NCBI GenBank assembly: GCA_030628905.1
Contig: DAOVQB010000008.1
Coordinates: 1 to 55,571, forward strand
Length of the DNA: 55,571 nt
Source: DAOVQB01 sp023128935
GTDB lineage: Bacteria > Eisenbacteria > RBG-16-71-46 > CAIMUX01 > WJJG01
Reading direction: 5' to 3'
Below the pieces are notes generated by a model. That model did not search any database. It saw only the letters and a program-made list of their open reading frames with translations, and was not told the DNA's origin. Below, piece after piece: positions 7,920 through 16,504 of the stretch. Within the stretch, counting starts at the first letter, position 1. Every line of letters starts with the position of its first letter. A program made the position numbers and the translations under genes.

Positions 7920-8933
7920 ATGAGCAGATCCAAGGCACAGAGGGTCGGGGTTGTCGGGGCCACTGGTCTCGTAGGACGGGAATTCCTGGATCTCCTGAAT
8001 AGGCGGCAGTTCCCGATCGCTCAGCTGCGCCTTTTCGCGAGTGGACGCTCAGCAGGCCAGCGGGTCCCATTCCAAGGGTCAGGGGTATTGGTCGAGGATC
8101 TGACCCAGGCCGATCCCTCCGGCCTGGATGTGGTGTTTTTCTCCGCCGGCCGAAGTGTGGCGCACCAGTATACGCCGCGCTTTACGGAGGCCGGGGCTGT
8201 CGTCATCGACAATTCCTCGGCCTTTCGCGAGGACCCGCAGGTGCCACTTGTGGTCCCCGAGGTCAATGCTGGTCAACTGAGGGCCAGCTCTTCACGCATC
8301 ATTGCCAACCCCAACTGTTCCACGATCATTATGCTGCTCCCCTTGGCACCGCTCTACCGCGCCTTCGGGATCCAGGAGATCGTGGTTTCGACCTACCAGT
8401 CCGTTTCTGGTGCTGGCCAAGCGGCTCTGGATGACCTCCTGGGTCAGGCCCGCGCTTTCGCGCAGGGGGAACAGGAGACGTGGACGCACTACGATCGACC
8501 GATCTTTCTCAATCTGATTCCGCGGATCGGAGACTGGACGGAGGACGGCGAGTGTCTTGAGGAGCGCAAGCTGGCACGGGAGACCTGGCGCATTCTCGAG
8601 GATGACACGTTTCCCATCTATGCGACCACCGTGCGGGTCCCGGTTGAGCGCTGTCACTCCGAATCCATTTTCCTGCGAACCAAGCGCGACGTGACCGCAC
8701 GCGAGGTGGTCGAAGTACTGACAGATGAAGCGGGAGTCTCGCTCCTCGATCTTCCCACACCCCGGGAATTGGCCAGGCGTGAGGAGGTTTTTGTAGGGCG
8801 CATCCGTGTCGATTCGCAGGATCCTCATGTTGTTCGGTTCTGGGTAGTAGCGGACCAGCTTTGGAAGGGAGCTGCACTCAACGCCATCCAGATCGCCGAA
8901 CAGTTGATCGATATGGGGAGGCTCAGTTCCTGA
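7920..8933 (+). CDS. asd: Aspartate-semialdehyde dehydrogenase
   Basis: A 337-residue enzyme that reduces aspartyl phosphate with NADPH to aspartate semialdehyde, the branch point to lysine, threonine and methionine. Visible are the nucleotide-binding GVVGATGLVGREFLDLL, the catalytic cysteine in NPNCSTI (about residue 130), the active-site histidine in VPVERCHSE and the QSVSGAGQAALDDL helix. The start ATG at 7920 immediately precedes the GVVGATG strand, as in the family. A longer in-frame extension to 7659 overlaps fetA on the other strand and was rejected. The next gene, aspartokinase, starts directly at the stop, so the pair forms a compact aspartate-pathway operon divergent from fetAB. Confidence 0.93.
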   Translation: MSRSKAQRVGVVGATGLVGREFLDLLNRRQFPIAQLRLFASGRSAGQRVPFQGSGVLVEDLTQADPSGLDVVFFSAGRSVAHQYTPRFTEAGAVVIDNSSAFREDPQVPLVVPEVNAGQLRASSSRIIANPNCSTIIMLLPLAPLYRAFGIQEIVVSTYQSVSGAGQAALDDLLGQARAFAQGEQETWTHYDRPIFLNLIPRIGDWTEDGECLEERKLARETWRILEDDTFPIYATTVRVPVERCHSESIFLRTKRDVTAREVVEVLTDEAGVSLLDLPTPRELARREEVFVGRIRVDSQDPHVVRFWVVADQLWKGAALNAIQIAEQLIDMGRLSS

Positions 8934-10154
8934 ATGCATATGTCAAACACAGTCGTGATGAAGTTCGGAGGCACATCGCTTTCCTTGCCTGAGCGCCGCA
9001 CCGTTGCCGCAGACCGGGTTTGCGAGAGAGTTGGAGAGGGAAAACGCATTGTGGTTGTCGTCTCGGCCATGGGCCGCAGAGGCGCCCCCTATGCAACCGA
9101 TACGCTTCTTGATCTTGTGCGCGATTTCCCACACGCAGGCGCGCGTGAGATCGATGCCCTCGCCGCGTGTGGGGAAGAGATCAGTGCAGCGATCTTTGCA
9201 TCCGTCCTAAATGAGCGTGGCGTGAAGGCGATTTCGTTGCGCGGATTTCAGGCGGGGATTGTGACTGATGGCCTTCACCGCGAGGCCAGCATTCTCGAGA
9301 TCAGGCCCAGGCGGATGCTCTCGCTGCTCGATCAGGGCACCGTGGTTGTTGTGGCGGGTTTCCAGGGGACAACGTTGGATGGTGACGTCACAACCCTGGG
9401 CCGCGGGGGCAGTGATACGACCGCAATGAGCATTGCAGCGGCGCTCCGCGCGGAGGTTGTGGAGATTTACACCGATGTTGACGGAGTGCTCACGGCGGAT
9501 CCGAAGGTGGTCGCCGATGCCCGGGCGGTTCCGGAGGTTACGTATGAAGAATCGGCCGAGTTGGCCTTCAATGGGGCGGAGGTGCTACATCCGGTAGCGG
9601 CAGAACGCGCCCAGGCTTCTGGCCTTTCCGTCAAGATCAGCAATCTCCTGCCGGGCACAGATAGCACTTGGATCGTCCCGGACGAGGGCCGCTGGTCACC
9701 TGGCAAGGAGAAGGCCCCACGCACAACGGCTGTGACATCCGCGGCCGGGATCGCGCAGCTGCGCATCAGCGGCGCCCGATTTCACAGTGACCCAGACCTG
9801 GTCGCGCGGATCTTCGCCATGGTTGCCGAGCGCGGCGTCAGTCTCGATATGATGAACATCTCCTCGGATCGAGTTGCGTTCACTCTGGATCGGATGCATG
9901 CGCAGGAAATCGCCGCGGTTCTCTCGGAGTTCGGCCTTGAGGTCGAAATCACCGACCGCTGCGCAAAGGTGACTTTGGTGGGTGGCGGAATTCACGGCAT
10001 TCCGGGAGTCATGTCCCGGATCCTGCGGGCTCTGGCCCGCAGGCGGATCGGGGTCCACCAAAGCGTGGATTCAAACATGATCATCGGCGTGCTCGTAGAT
10101 GGAGCCTGTGAGGAGGAGGCCGTTCGTGCTGTCCACGAGGAATTCTTTGGATAG
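8934..10154 (+). CDS. lysC: Aspartate kinase with C-terminal ACT domains
   Basis: A 406-residue aspartokinase, which phosphorylates aspartate in the first step of lysine, threonine and methionine synthesis. The N-terminal signature VMKFGGTSL is followed by GFQGTTLDGDVTTLGRGGSD (phosphate-binding) and EIYTDVDGVLTADP. The last 130 residues form two ACT domains (from about AAGIAQLRISGARF and from CAKVTLVGGGIHG, with the VHQSVDSNMIIGVLV strand) that usually bind lysine or threonine for feedback inhibition. ATG 8934 abuts the asd stop. An ATG two codons later (8940) is equally possible. Length is normal for the monofunctional enzyme. Confidence 0.93.
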   Translation: MHMSNTVVMKFGGTSLSLPERRTVAADRVCERVGEGKRIVVVVSAMGRRGAPYATDTLLDLVRDFPHAGAREIDALAACGEEISAAIFASVLNERGVKAISLRGFQAGIVTDGLHREASILEIRPRRMLSLLDQGTVVVVAGFQGTTLDGDVTTLGRGGSDTTAMSIAAALRAEVVEIYTDVDGVLTADPKVVADARAVPEVTYEESAELAFNGAEVLHPVAAERAQASGLSVKISNLLPGTDSTWIVPDEGRWSPGKEKAPRTTAVTSAAGIAQLRISGARFHSDPDLVARIFAMVAERGVSLDMMNISSDRVAFTLDRMHAQEIAAVLSEFGLEVEITDRCAKVTLVGGGIHGIPGVMSRILRALARRRIGVHQSVDSNMIIGVLVDGACEEEAVRAVHEEFFG

Positions 10155-10274
10155 ACGGGGGTCCCTTCCTCGCGGGTAGCATGCACCGGTGCGTCCTCGG
10201 TGGAACATCAGCCTCAACTCAATCGGATGCGACTCTCAAATAATCTGAATCACGACACCCAGCGGCTGCATGGG

Positions 10275-12173
10275 TTATTGGATATAGCCCAATGCTCTCA
10301 GTTTCCGAATGGTCTCTTCGTCAATCGTGGTGTCGGACTGTGAGGTTGTACGAATACGTTCCGTCCAATCTCTCAAGTCTCGGATCATTCTAGTGCACAG
10401 ATCTCTTTGTTCTGAATGCAGATCCTTCTCCTCGTGCGGATCTGCGTGGAGATCGAACAGCAACGTATCGTACGGAGCGACTTCTAGGAACTTCGGTTCC
10501 TCGCTCATCATCAGCTTGTATGACTGATCCAGCATGCTATACACACCCCGACCCCTCACGTTTTCGAATAGCAATGGCCGTTGCCCAAGCCGTGGGTCAC
10601 TCATCAAGTCTATTCCCTGTACATCACCCGGTATCATCTCTGGATATCCCATCAGGCTCAGGACAGTTGGCAGGATGTCGACATTGGAAACAGGATCGCC
10701 GATTATCACTGATGGCACCAGACGTGGGTATCGAATCACAAGTGGAATGCGAAGCACCGGATTGAAGAGCAACCTCGGATGGCCGAAAGTGAAGCGTTCG
10801 CCCAAGAACTCGCCATGATCCGCGGTGATAACAAGCAGGATATCGTCCAGGAGTTCCGTAGACCGCAGGTTCTGTGCAAGTTGCCCCAGTTGGTGATCTA
10901 CATACGCAAGCTCGCTGTCATAAGCCGCACGCACGTAAGCAAAGCTCTCGGGTGCGTACGCAGCTACACGTGTGCTGTCATGGAATACCTGAGATACACT
11001 TGCGCATTCTCTTTGGACAGCGCGTAGGTTAGGGATGGATTCAAGGGAAAGGTCTTCTGTAAAAGACGAGAAATACGGTTCGTGGATGACGTAGGGTTTA
11101 TGCGGTTCCATGACATTGATGTAGAGAAAGAGATGGCCCTCGCGCTGCCTGATCCATTTGAGAACCTGAAAGGCTGCGAAGAAGGAGGTTTTTGACCCGG
11201 AGTCCTTGCAGAGGAAAGCATCGTAGAGTCTCTGCCAGGCCGGATAGAACCAGCAATCCTGGTAAACGCCGACATCGACATCGAATCCTTGAGTGAGATT
11301 TGTAGTTCTTCCTGCGAGGTTATTGTTGTACATCGCAATGGAGAAATAGCCAAGGCAGTTGAGGATCTCAGTGAGAGTGAGGAGCTCATCGGGAGTGCGG
11401 GGGAGGCCATCATTGCGATGCTGCGAGGGGTTCAGGCCGGTGAAGATGCTGACGTGGCCAGGGGGAGTCCAGTTGGAGGCGCTGTAGGCATCGGTGCAGA
11501 GCAAACCCTCGGCAGACAGGCGGTCGATATGGGGAGTGGTCTTATGAGGGTAGCCACAAGAGGAGAAGTGATCACCGCGGGCGGTATCAAGGACGATAAG
11601 ACAGAGATTGGGAATGGAGCCGGTACAATGAGCGTTCCGCTCGCGCAAGGCGCGCGTGGCGGACCAGTCGGAGATGAAATACGTGAGAACGGCGAGGGCC
11701 AATAGGCAGAGCGAGAGCAGTAAGGGGGGTAAGTAGAAGGCGCGCGTTGTCTGCATAATTCTGTGTAGGACGAGGGTGGCAGTGGAACCGCATAGGATGG
11801 CCGCTACCGCGAACTGCCAGTAGGGGGGTGCTCCGTGCAGATCGCGATGGATCAAAGCGACCAGGAGAGCACAGCCTATGATCCAGGAGAGCAGGAAGGC
11901 GATGAAGGAGGCCCTGGGAGGATCGTTGAGGAACCTCCTGAGCCGCGGGATAGCGAATATTGCAAGGGAGAGAATGGTCAAGCCAACCAGGGCGGAAGCT
12001 GAGTAGAGGAGCCAGGATTTGAGGAAGACCCAGGGGCGCAGCCAATAAGGGCCGTAGCTGAGAGTGATAAAGACGCCTTCGAGGGATGCTATGAGGCTGC
12101 CAGCCAGGACCGCTCCGAAGATCAGCGCCAATACAGTCTTGGCCCAGGGCCCTGTCGCTGGTTGTCGATCCAC
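10275..12173 (-). CDS. Membrane-anchored sulfatase-like hydrolase
   Basis: A 632-residue protein with about five transmembrane segments in the first 170 residues and a periplasmic alkaline-phosphatase-superfamily domain. Metal-binding blocks are NLCLIVLDTARGDH at the domain start and VITADHGEFLGERFTFGH. The nucleophile region reads SNWTPPGHVSIFTG, where classical sulfatases have Cys or Ser (the formylglycine site) followed by xPxR. Here a Thr stands in that place and the Arg is missing, as in related phosphotransferases. The C terminus ends LRALGYIQ, common in this sulfatase subgroup. The GTG start at 12173 has AGGAG upstream. Sulfatase activity is therefore uncertain. A transferase or phosphodiesterase acting on surface glycans or lipids is as likely. 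Confidence 0.75.
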   Translation of the reverse strand: MDRQPATGPWAKTVLALIFGAVLAGSLIASLEGVFITLSYGPYWLRPWVFLKSWLLYSASALVGLTILSLAIFAIPRLRRFLNDPPRASFIAFLLSWIIGCALLVALIHRDLHGAPPYWQFAVAAILCGSTATLVLHRIMQTTRAFYLPPLLLSLCLLALAVLTYFISDWSATRALRERNAHCTGSIPNLCLIVLDTARGDHFSSCGYPHKTTPHIDRLSAEGLLCTDAYSASNWTPPGHVSIFTGLNPSQHRNDGLPRTPDELLTLTEILNCLGYFSIAMYNNNLAGRTTNLTQGFDVDVGVYQDCWFYPAWQRLYDAFLCKDSGSKTSFFAAFQVLKWIRQREGHLFLYINVMEPHKPYVIHEPYFSSFTEDLSLESIPNLRAVQRECASVSQVFHDSTRVAAYAPESFAYVRAAYDSELAYVDHQLGQLAQNLRSTELLDDILLVITADHGEFLGERFTFGHPRLLFNPVLRIPLVIRYPRLVPSVIIGDPVSNVDILPTVLSLMGYPEMIPGDVQGIDLMSDPRLGQRPLLFENVRGRGVYSMLDQSYKLMMSEEPKFLEVAPYDTLLFDLHADPHEEKDLHSEQRDLCTRMIRDLRDWTERIRTTSQSDTTIDEETIRKLRALGYIQ

Positions 12174-12269
12174 GGCTTACTCCTGTCCGGAAGCCTATCT
12201 AGGGACAGGGGATGAGTCAACCCGATCTCGCGGGCGATCACAGGGCTTGCGATTATGGGATTCGGAGTC

Positions 12270-12379
12270 GCGGAATGCTTGGCTCGGGGTTGCGGGATGC
12301 GTGGCTCGGGGTTGCGGGATGCGTGGCTCGAGGTCACGGGATGCGGGGCTCGGGGTGGTGGGGTGTGTGGCTATGCATT
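12270..12379 (+). repeat. 22-bp tandem repeats (about five units)
   Basis: Consensus GCGGGATGCGTGGCTCGGGG plus TT. Units lie at 12270, 12292, 12314, 12336 and, degraded, 12358. They sit between the divergently transcribed sulfatase-like gene and hflK, so they may lie within or next to promoters. Unit boundaries are arbitrary, and divergence increases toward the right. Confidence 0.9.
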
Positions 12380-12494
12380 TGTGGTTTCCTTTCCGTTGGC
12401 TTCCGGCTATGATGTCCCTAAGAAAAGACAGCCTGCCTCATGACCTCATCTAGAAAGGGAGTTCTGGGTCTTCACCCGACAAGGAGTCCTCCGC

Positions 12495-13499
12495 ATGAGA
12501 CAAGTCGATTTTGACGGTACCCAGGTGAATTTCCCGCAGTTCAGCATGCCGCACTTTCGGCGTGGATTGGGCCGCTGGATCATTCTACTCCTGGTGGTTC
12601 TGATACTGATTTTAACGAGCCTCTACACCGTCGGGCCTGAGGAGATCGGCATCGTGCTGCGCTTCGGGGAGTTCGTCCGCTCTACCGACCCGGGCCTTCA
12701 CATGCGCATGCCGCTTGGCATTGAAACGGTGACGAAGGTGCCAATCCAGCGTCAGCTGAAGGCGGAGTTTGGCTTTCGAACGATTTCTACGAGCGTGCGT
12801 TCGCAGTACGCGGCACGGGGCTACGAAGGCGAGTCCAATATGCTCACCGGTGACCTCAATGCCGCCGACGTGGAATGGGTCGTTCAGTTCCGCATCGTGG
12901 ACCCGTATGAATTCCTTTTCCGGGTGCGCAACGTGATCGAGACGTTCCGTGCGATGAGCGAAGCGATTATGCGCGAGGTTGTAGGAGACCGCACGGTCAA
13001 TGAGGTGCTGACCGTCGGCCGGCAGGAAATCGCCCAACTCGTGGAGGTACATCTCCAGCAAATGTGCGAACAGTATGAGATCGGGATTAAGGTTGAGCAG
13101 GTCGTGCTCCAAGATGTCAATCCACCCGACCGGGTCAAACCCTCCTTCAATGAAGTCAATGAGGCTCAACAGGAGAGGGAGAAGCTGATCAACGAGGCCC
13201 AATCGGCATACAACCAGGTGATTCCCCGGGCCAAGGGAGAAGCGCAGCAGACCATCCAGGAGGCGGAAGGATATGCCCTGGACCGCGTTAACCGCGCGCG
13301 CGGTGATGCGGTGCGCTTCACGGCGCTCTTTGAGGCCTACCAGAAGGCACCGCAAATCACGCGGAAACGGATCTATCTGGAGACGATGAGAGAGATTCTT
13401 CCCAAGGTCAAAAACAAGGTCATTATCGACGATAATCTGCGGAGCGTTCTGCCGCTGTTGAACATAGAGTCGCACGCTGGTGGAACTCGTGAGAAATAA
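12495..13499 (+). CDS. hflK: HflK, FtsH-modulating SPFH membrane protein
   Basis: A 334-residue protein with a single N-terminal membrane segment (about residues 29-46, WIILLLVVLILILTSLYTVG) followed by an SPFH/band-7 domain that starts VGPEEIGIVLRFGEF. The family block GDLNAADVEWVVQFRI and a long C-terminal helix (NEAQQEREKLINEAQ...AKGEAQQ) are present. HflK and HflC assemble a cage around the FtsH protease in the inner membrane and restrain its action on membrane proteins. AAGGAG lies 10 bases before the ATG. hflC follows after 48 bases in the same direction. Confidence 0.9.
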   Translation: MRQVDFDGTQVNFPQFSMPHFRRGLGRWIILLLVVLILILTSLYTVGPEEIGIVLRFGEFVRSTDPGLHMRMPLGIETVTKVPIQRQLKAEFGFRTISTSVRSQYAARGYEGESNMLTGDLNAADVEWVVQFRIVDPYEFLFRVRNVIETFRAMSEAIMREVVGDRTVNEVLTVGRQEIAQLVEVHLQQMCEQYEIGIKVEQVVLQDVNPPDRVKPSFNEVNEAQQEREKLINEAQSAYNQVIPRAKGEAQQTIQEAEGYALDRVNRARGDAVRFTALFEAYQKAPQITRKRIYLETMREILPKVKNKVIIDDNLRSVLPLLNIESHAGGTREK

Positions 13500-13547
13500 G
13501 ACGATGAAGCGCGGAACTTCACAGGGAGCTATCGGGAGGGATTTCCC

Positions 13548-14483
13548 ATGCGCGTAATCTGGATCATAATTGCCTTTGTGGTCATAATCGTGATGAACAG
13601 CGCGTTCTACATCGTCCGAGAGCCTGAGCAGGTGATCATCACGCAGTTTGGCGAGCCGGTGGGCGATCCGATCATCACGCCGGGGCTGAAGGTCAAGATC
13701 CCATTGATCCAGAAGGCCCATCGCTTTGAAAAGCGCTTCCTAGAGTGGGATGGTGATGCCAACGAGCTGCCGACCAAGGACAAGCGGTTTATCTGGGTCG
13801 ATACCTATGCTCGCTGGCGAATCTCAGATCCCCTCAAGTTCTTCCAGCGTCTGCGTGATGAGCGGGGAGCAATAACTCGTCTGGACGACATCTTGGATGG
13901 TGAGACGCGCAACGCAATTGCCAATCACAACCTGGTGGAGGTGATCCGCAATACCAACCGGCAGCCTGAGCGGAGCGAAGAGCAGTTGGAAGACGAGGTT
14001 GTCCTTGCCTCCATTGAATTTGGGCGGGACGCGATCCGCTCCCTGGTGCTGGCCAAGTCACAGGAGCGCACATCTGATCTGGGAATCGAAATCCTAGATG
14101 TTCAGCTCAAGCGGATCAACTATGTCGAGGAGGTCCGCCGCAAGGTCTATGAACGGATGATTGCCGAGCGTCAGCGCATCGCCGATCGTTTCCGCTCTGA
14201 GGGCCAGGGAGAGGCTGCGCGTATCCGCGGCGAGAAAGACCGCGAACTCAAACGGATCCAGTCGGAGGCCTATCGCGAAGCGCGGGAGATCATTGGGCGC
14301 GCAGACGCAGAGGCCACCGCAATCTATGCCGAGGCATACAACCGCTCTGCCGCATCGCGGTTGTTCTATGAGTTCCTGCGGACAATGGAGACATACAAGA
14401 GCACGGTGGACGAGCAGACCACACTGGTTCTTTCTACGGATGGTGAGTTCTATCGCTGGCTCAAAAGCTCTCAGCCGAAATAG
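13548..14483 (+). CDS. hflC: HflC, partner of HflK
   Basis: A 311-residue SPFH protein with an N-terminal membrane segment (IWIIIAFVVIIVMNSAFYIV), the HflC opening REPEQVIITQFGEPVG, the typical LEWDGDANELPTKDKRFI segment, and a coiled-coil rich in charged residues (about 200-260) with the LGIEILDVQLKRINY strand. The tail TTLVLSTDGEFYRWLK is characteristic of HflC. A GGGAGGGA ribosome site lies 7 bases upstream of the ATG. Tandem repeats follow the stop. Confidence 0.92.
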   Translation: MRVIWIIIAFVVIIVMNSAFYIVREPEQVIITQFGEPVGDPIITPGLKVKIPLIQKAHRFEKRFLEWDGDANELPTKDKRFIWVDTYARWRISDPLKFFQRLRDERGAITRLDDILDGETRNAIANHNLVEVIRNTNRQPERSEEQLEDEVVLASIEFGRDAIRSLVLAKSQERTSDLGIEILDVQLKRINYVEEVRRKVYERMIAERQRIADRFRSEGQGEAARIRGEKDRELKRIQSEAYREAREIIGRADAEATAIYAEAYNRSAASRLFYEFLRTMETYKSTVDEQTTLVLSTDGEFYRWLKSSQPK

Positions 14484-14519
14484 CCGATGCTACAAAACAG
14501 CAATAAATGCGGTCAGCTT

Positions 14520-14614
14520 GGTGAGAAGCTTGGGCCATGGCGTCCGCTAACCCGGTGAGAAGCTTGGGCCATGGCGTCAGCTAACTCGGTGAGAAGCCTG
14601 GGCCATGGCGTCAG
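14520..14614 (+). repeat. 34-bp tandem repeats (2.8 copies)
   Basis: Copies start at 14520, 14554 and 14588, sharing GGTGAGAAGCTTGGGCCATG and GCGTCAGCTAACTC with few changes. The array lies directly after hflC, before the convergent zinc-ribbon gene. Each unit contains the near-palindromic GGGCCATGGC. No terminator was seen between the genes, so the array may be transcribed from both sides. Confidence 0.95.
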
Positions 14615-14688
14615 TACGAAGAGCCGGCCATTCCATCCGCGCATCGCACTAGCCGCTTCTCCGAGACTTGCAGCAGGCAGGAGACTGG

Positions 14689-15000
14689 CTATTCGGCTGC
14701 TGATTCATCTTGCGTGCGCTTCATCCTAGAGTTGCACTTGGGGCACTTCCTCTGGTTGCAGGGCCGGCCGGGGACATGCCGCTCCTTGTGCCCGCACTTG
14801 GGGCAGATGCAGCGCCCCCCGGGTCCGCCAGCAGACGGCCCTCCCATCCGGCCCCCTCTGGGCCCACCTTCGCCACCAGCACCTCGGCCATCCGTTCGGC
14901 CCCCGCCGAAGAAGCCCCGCCCGCGGTCCTTGGAACCGCCTGGGTGCCCGCCGCGGCCTGTTCGCCCACCGCGTCCACCGCTTTTGCCGCCGCCTGACAT
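14689..15000 (-). CDS. Gly/Arg-rich protein with C-terminal zinc ribbon
   Basis: A 103-residue protein. Residues 1-65 are almost only Gly, Arg, Ser and Lys (GGGKSGGRGGRTGRGG and similar), an RGG-type disordered segment that often binds nucleic acid. Residues 66-96 form a Cys4-type ribbon, CICPKCGHKERHVPGRPC followed by KCPKC, then a charged tail. A strong AGGAGG site 7-8 bases before the ATG (about 15008-15013) supports the start. Small proteins with the same ribbon preceded by Gly-rich sequence occur in many anaerobes and archaea without known function. The next upstream gene on the same strand is the epimerase, 31 bases away, so the two are probably co-transcribed. Confidence 0.75.
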   Translation of the reverse strand: MSGGGKSGGRGGRTGRGGHPGGSKDRGRGFFGGGRTDGRGAGGEGGPRGGRMGGPSAGGPGGRCICPKCGHKERHVPGRPCNQRKCPKCNSRMKRTQDESAAE

Positions 15001-15031
15001 GTGATTGCCTCCTGGTTGAGTTTAGATCCCT

Positions 15032-16012
15032 CTATGCCTTCTGATGCCAACTCTCGAGTACCTGCGACTCCCGCTCAGGACTGAGGCCGGCCTGATGTTC
15101 TGTGTCCGCCGGCCGCGTCGTGTCCCAGGCCAGCGTGTCCTGAATCGTCTCTTCCAGGAGGCGGAACATCAACCCCTCTTGGAACGCCTTGCTGCAGTTG
15201 ACGGTGTCATGAGCGTCGGGAATCCAGAGCGGCATGGTGGTGTACGGCTCAATGCCTTCTTCCTTCAGCATCCATTGATCAACCCACACGAAACGGGCGT
15301 CACTGGCGCTGGCCGTTCGGCAGGCTTCTAGAAAAGCGAGCATCGTGAGGGGTCGCTCAGGTCCTGTGGCGTTATACGTGCCGGTGTGATGGCCCTCGAT
15401 CATTCGCAGGGTCCATTCGGCTAGGTCGCGCACATCGATGAACTGGATCTCGCGCTCCGGCCTGCCGGGTGCCAGCACTTCGCCCCCCTGCGCCACGCGG
15501 CGCGGCCAATAGGTGAAGCGATCCGAGGGGTCGTGAGGTCCCACGATAAGTCCGGGACGGATGCTGAGCACCCGACCCGGCAGTGCCTCTTCCGCCGCCT
15601 GCTCGCAGAGGGCCTTGAGCGGGCCGTAGGTCTCCCCGGTGATTTCCTCGACGGTCTCATCCTCCAATGTGCCCACGGGAGTCGATTCGTCAATCTGAAG
15701 GCTCGACAGATCCGAGTAGACTGACAGACTGGATATGAATGTGTAGTGGTCTGTAGCATCGGCCAGTAGCTTGCCTGATGCTCGGACGACGCGCGGCAGA
15801 TAGCCGCAGGTGTCGATCACCGCATCCCAGCGGCGACCGCGGAGCGCCTCCAGATTGCCATTGCGATCGCCGCGCAGTTTCTCCAACTTTGGGAACGCGC
15901 TCGGATTGTGTTGACCGCGATTGAAGAGCGTGACCTCGTGCCCGGACACGAGCGCTGCTCCAACGAGGTGGCGTCCAAGAAAGACCGTTCCTCCGAGAAC
16001 CAGCAATTTCAT
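15032..16012 (-). CDS. NAD-dependent epimerase/dehydratase family protein
   Basis: A 326-residue extended short-chain dehydrogenase. The N-terminal dinucleotide site is KLLVLGGTVFLGRHLV, a GGTxFLG variant typical of an atypical subgroup that includes isoflavone-reductase-like and RNA-binding-like members. FISSLSVYSDL gives the Ser, and ETYGPLKALCEQ gives the YxxxK catalytic pair (Tyr and Lys). The middle block RVLSIRPGLIVGPHDPSDRF is well conserved. The substrate is unknown and may be a nucleotide sugar. The start ATG at 16012 has GAGGGG about 8 bases upstream. The C-terminal extension SPERESQVLESWHQ is common in this subgroup. Confidence 0.82.
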   Translation of the reverse strand: MKLLVLGGTVFLGRHLVGAALVSGHEVTLFNRGQHNPSAFPKLEKLRGDRNGNLEALRGRRWDAVIDTCGYLPRVVRASGKLLADATDHYTFISSLSVYSDLSSLQIDESTPVGTLEDETVEEITGETYGPLKALCEQAAEEALPGRVLSIRPGLIVGPHDPSDRFTYWPRRVAQGGEVLAPGRPEREIQFIDVRDLAEWTLRMIEGHHTGTYNATGPERPLTMLAFLEACRTASASDARFVWVDQWMLKEEGIEPYTTMPLWIPDAHDTVNCSKAFQEGLMFRLLEETIQDTLAWDTTRPADTEHQAGLSPERESQVLESWHQKA

Positions 16013-16065
16013 CGCAAACCCCTCTGCCTCGTTTCACCTCCGTCCGGGGTGCAGTATAGATTGTC

Positions 16066-16395
16066 CTACGAATGCGTGTCGCGCGTTTTTGTCTCATAGG
16101 CCCGACCGGAGAAGTCCGCAACGCTGCCGCAGCAGATGGCCGGTGAGATAGGCAGGCCATGAGCCAGCTGCCGCGGTGACATCTCGGATAAGACGCCGTG
16201 GGGGGTTTCGATACGGCCGGAGGTTGGAGTGTCGAGACCGGCCAGCAGGTTGAGCAGCGTGGACTTGCCAGAGCCCGACGCCCCGACTACACGCACGTAC
16301 TCGCCGTCGCGCACCTCCATGTCCACGCCATCCAGGGCGCGCACCTCCTGGCCCCCCAGGTGATATATCTTGCTCAATCCTGTCGCTTTCAGCAT
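16066..16395 (-). pseudogene. Truncated LolD/MacB-type ABC ATPase
   Basis: One hundred and nine codons. MLKATGLSKIYHLGGQEVRALDGVDMEVRDGEYV and the Walker A GASGSGKSTLLNLLAGLD match the first third of lipoprotein- or macrolide-export ATPases. After MSPRQLA the reading frame runs into unrelated sequence (about 30 residues) and stops. Q-loop, signature motif and Walker B are absent, so no ATPase can be made. No permease partner is nearby. The fragment sits head-to-head with the tricorn protease gene, about 110 bases apart, and may have supplied or captured a promoter there. Confidence 0.85.
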
Positions 16396-16504
16396 GCTGA
16401 ATGATCCATGGCGCTGCCCCGTGAGTTCAAGGCCGAAGCTGCTAGGGAACTCATCTCTTGGGCGTTCGTACTCACACTGAGAGGCCCTAGGGTTAGGAGG
16501 AATC

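Noticed and set aside
12612..13721. 369-codon open frame opposite hflK/hflC
   Set aside because: Shadow frame. It crosses two conserved genes and the intergenic gap and has no ribosome site.
12270..14614. Tandem arrays as CRISPR
   Set aside because: Units of 22 and 34 bp are contiguous without unique spacers, and there are no cas genes.
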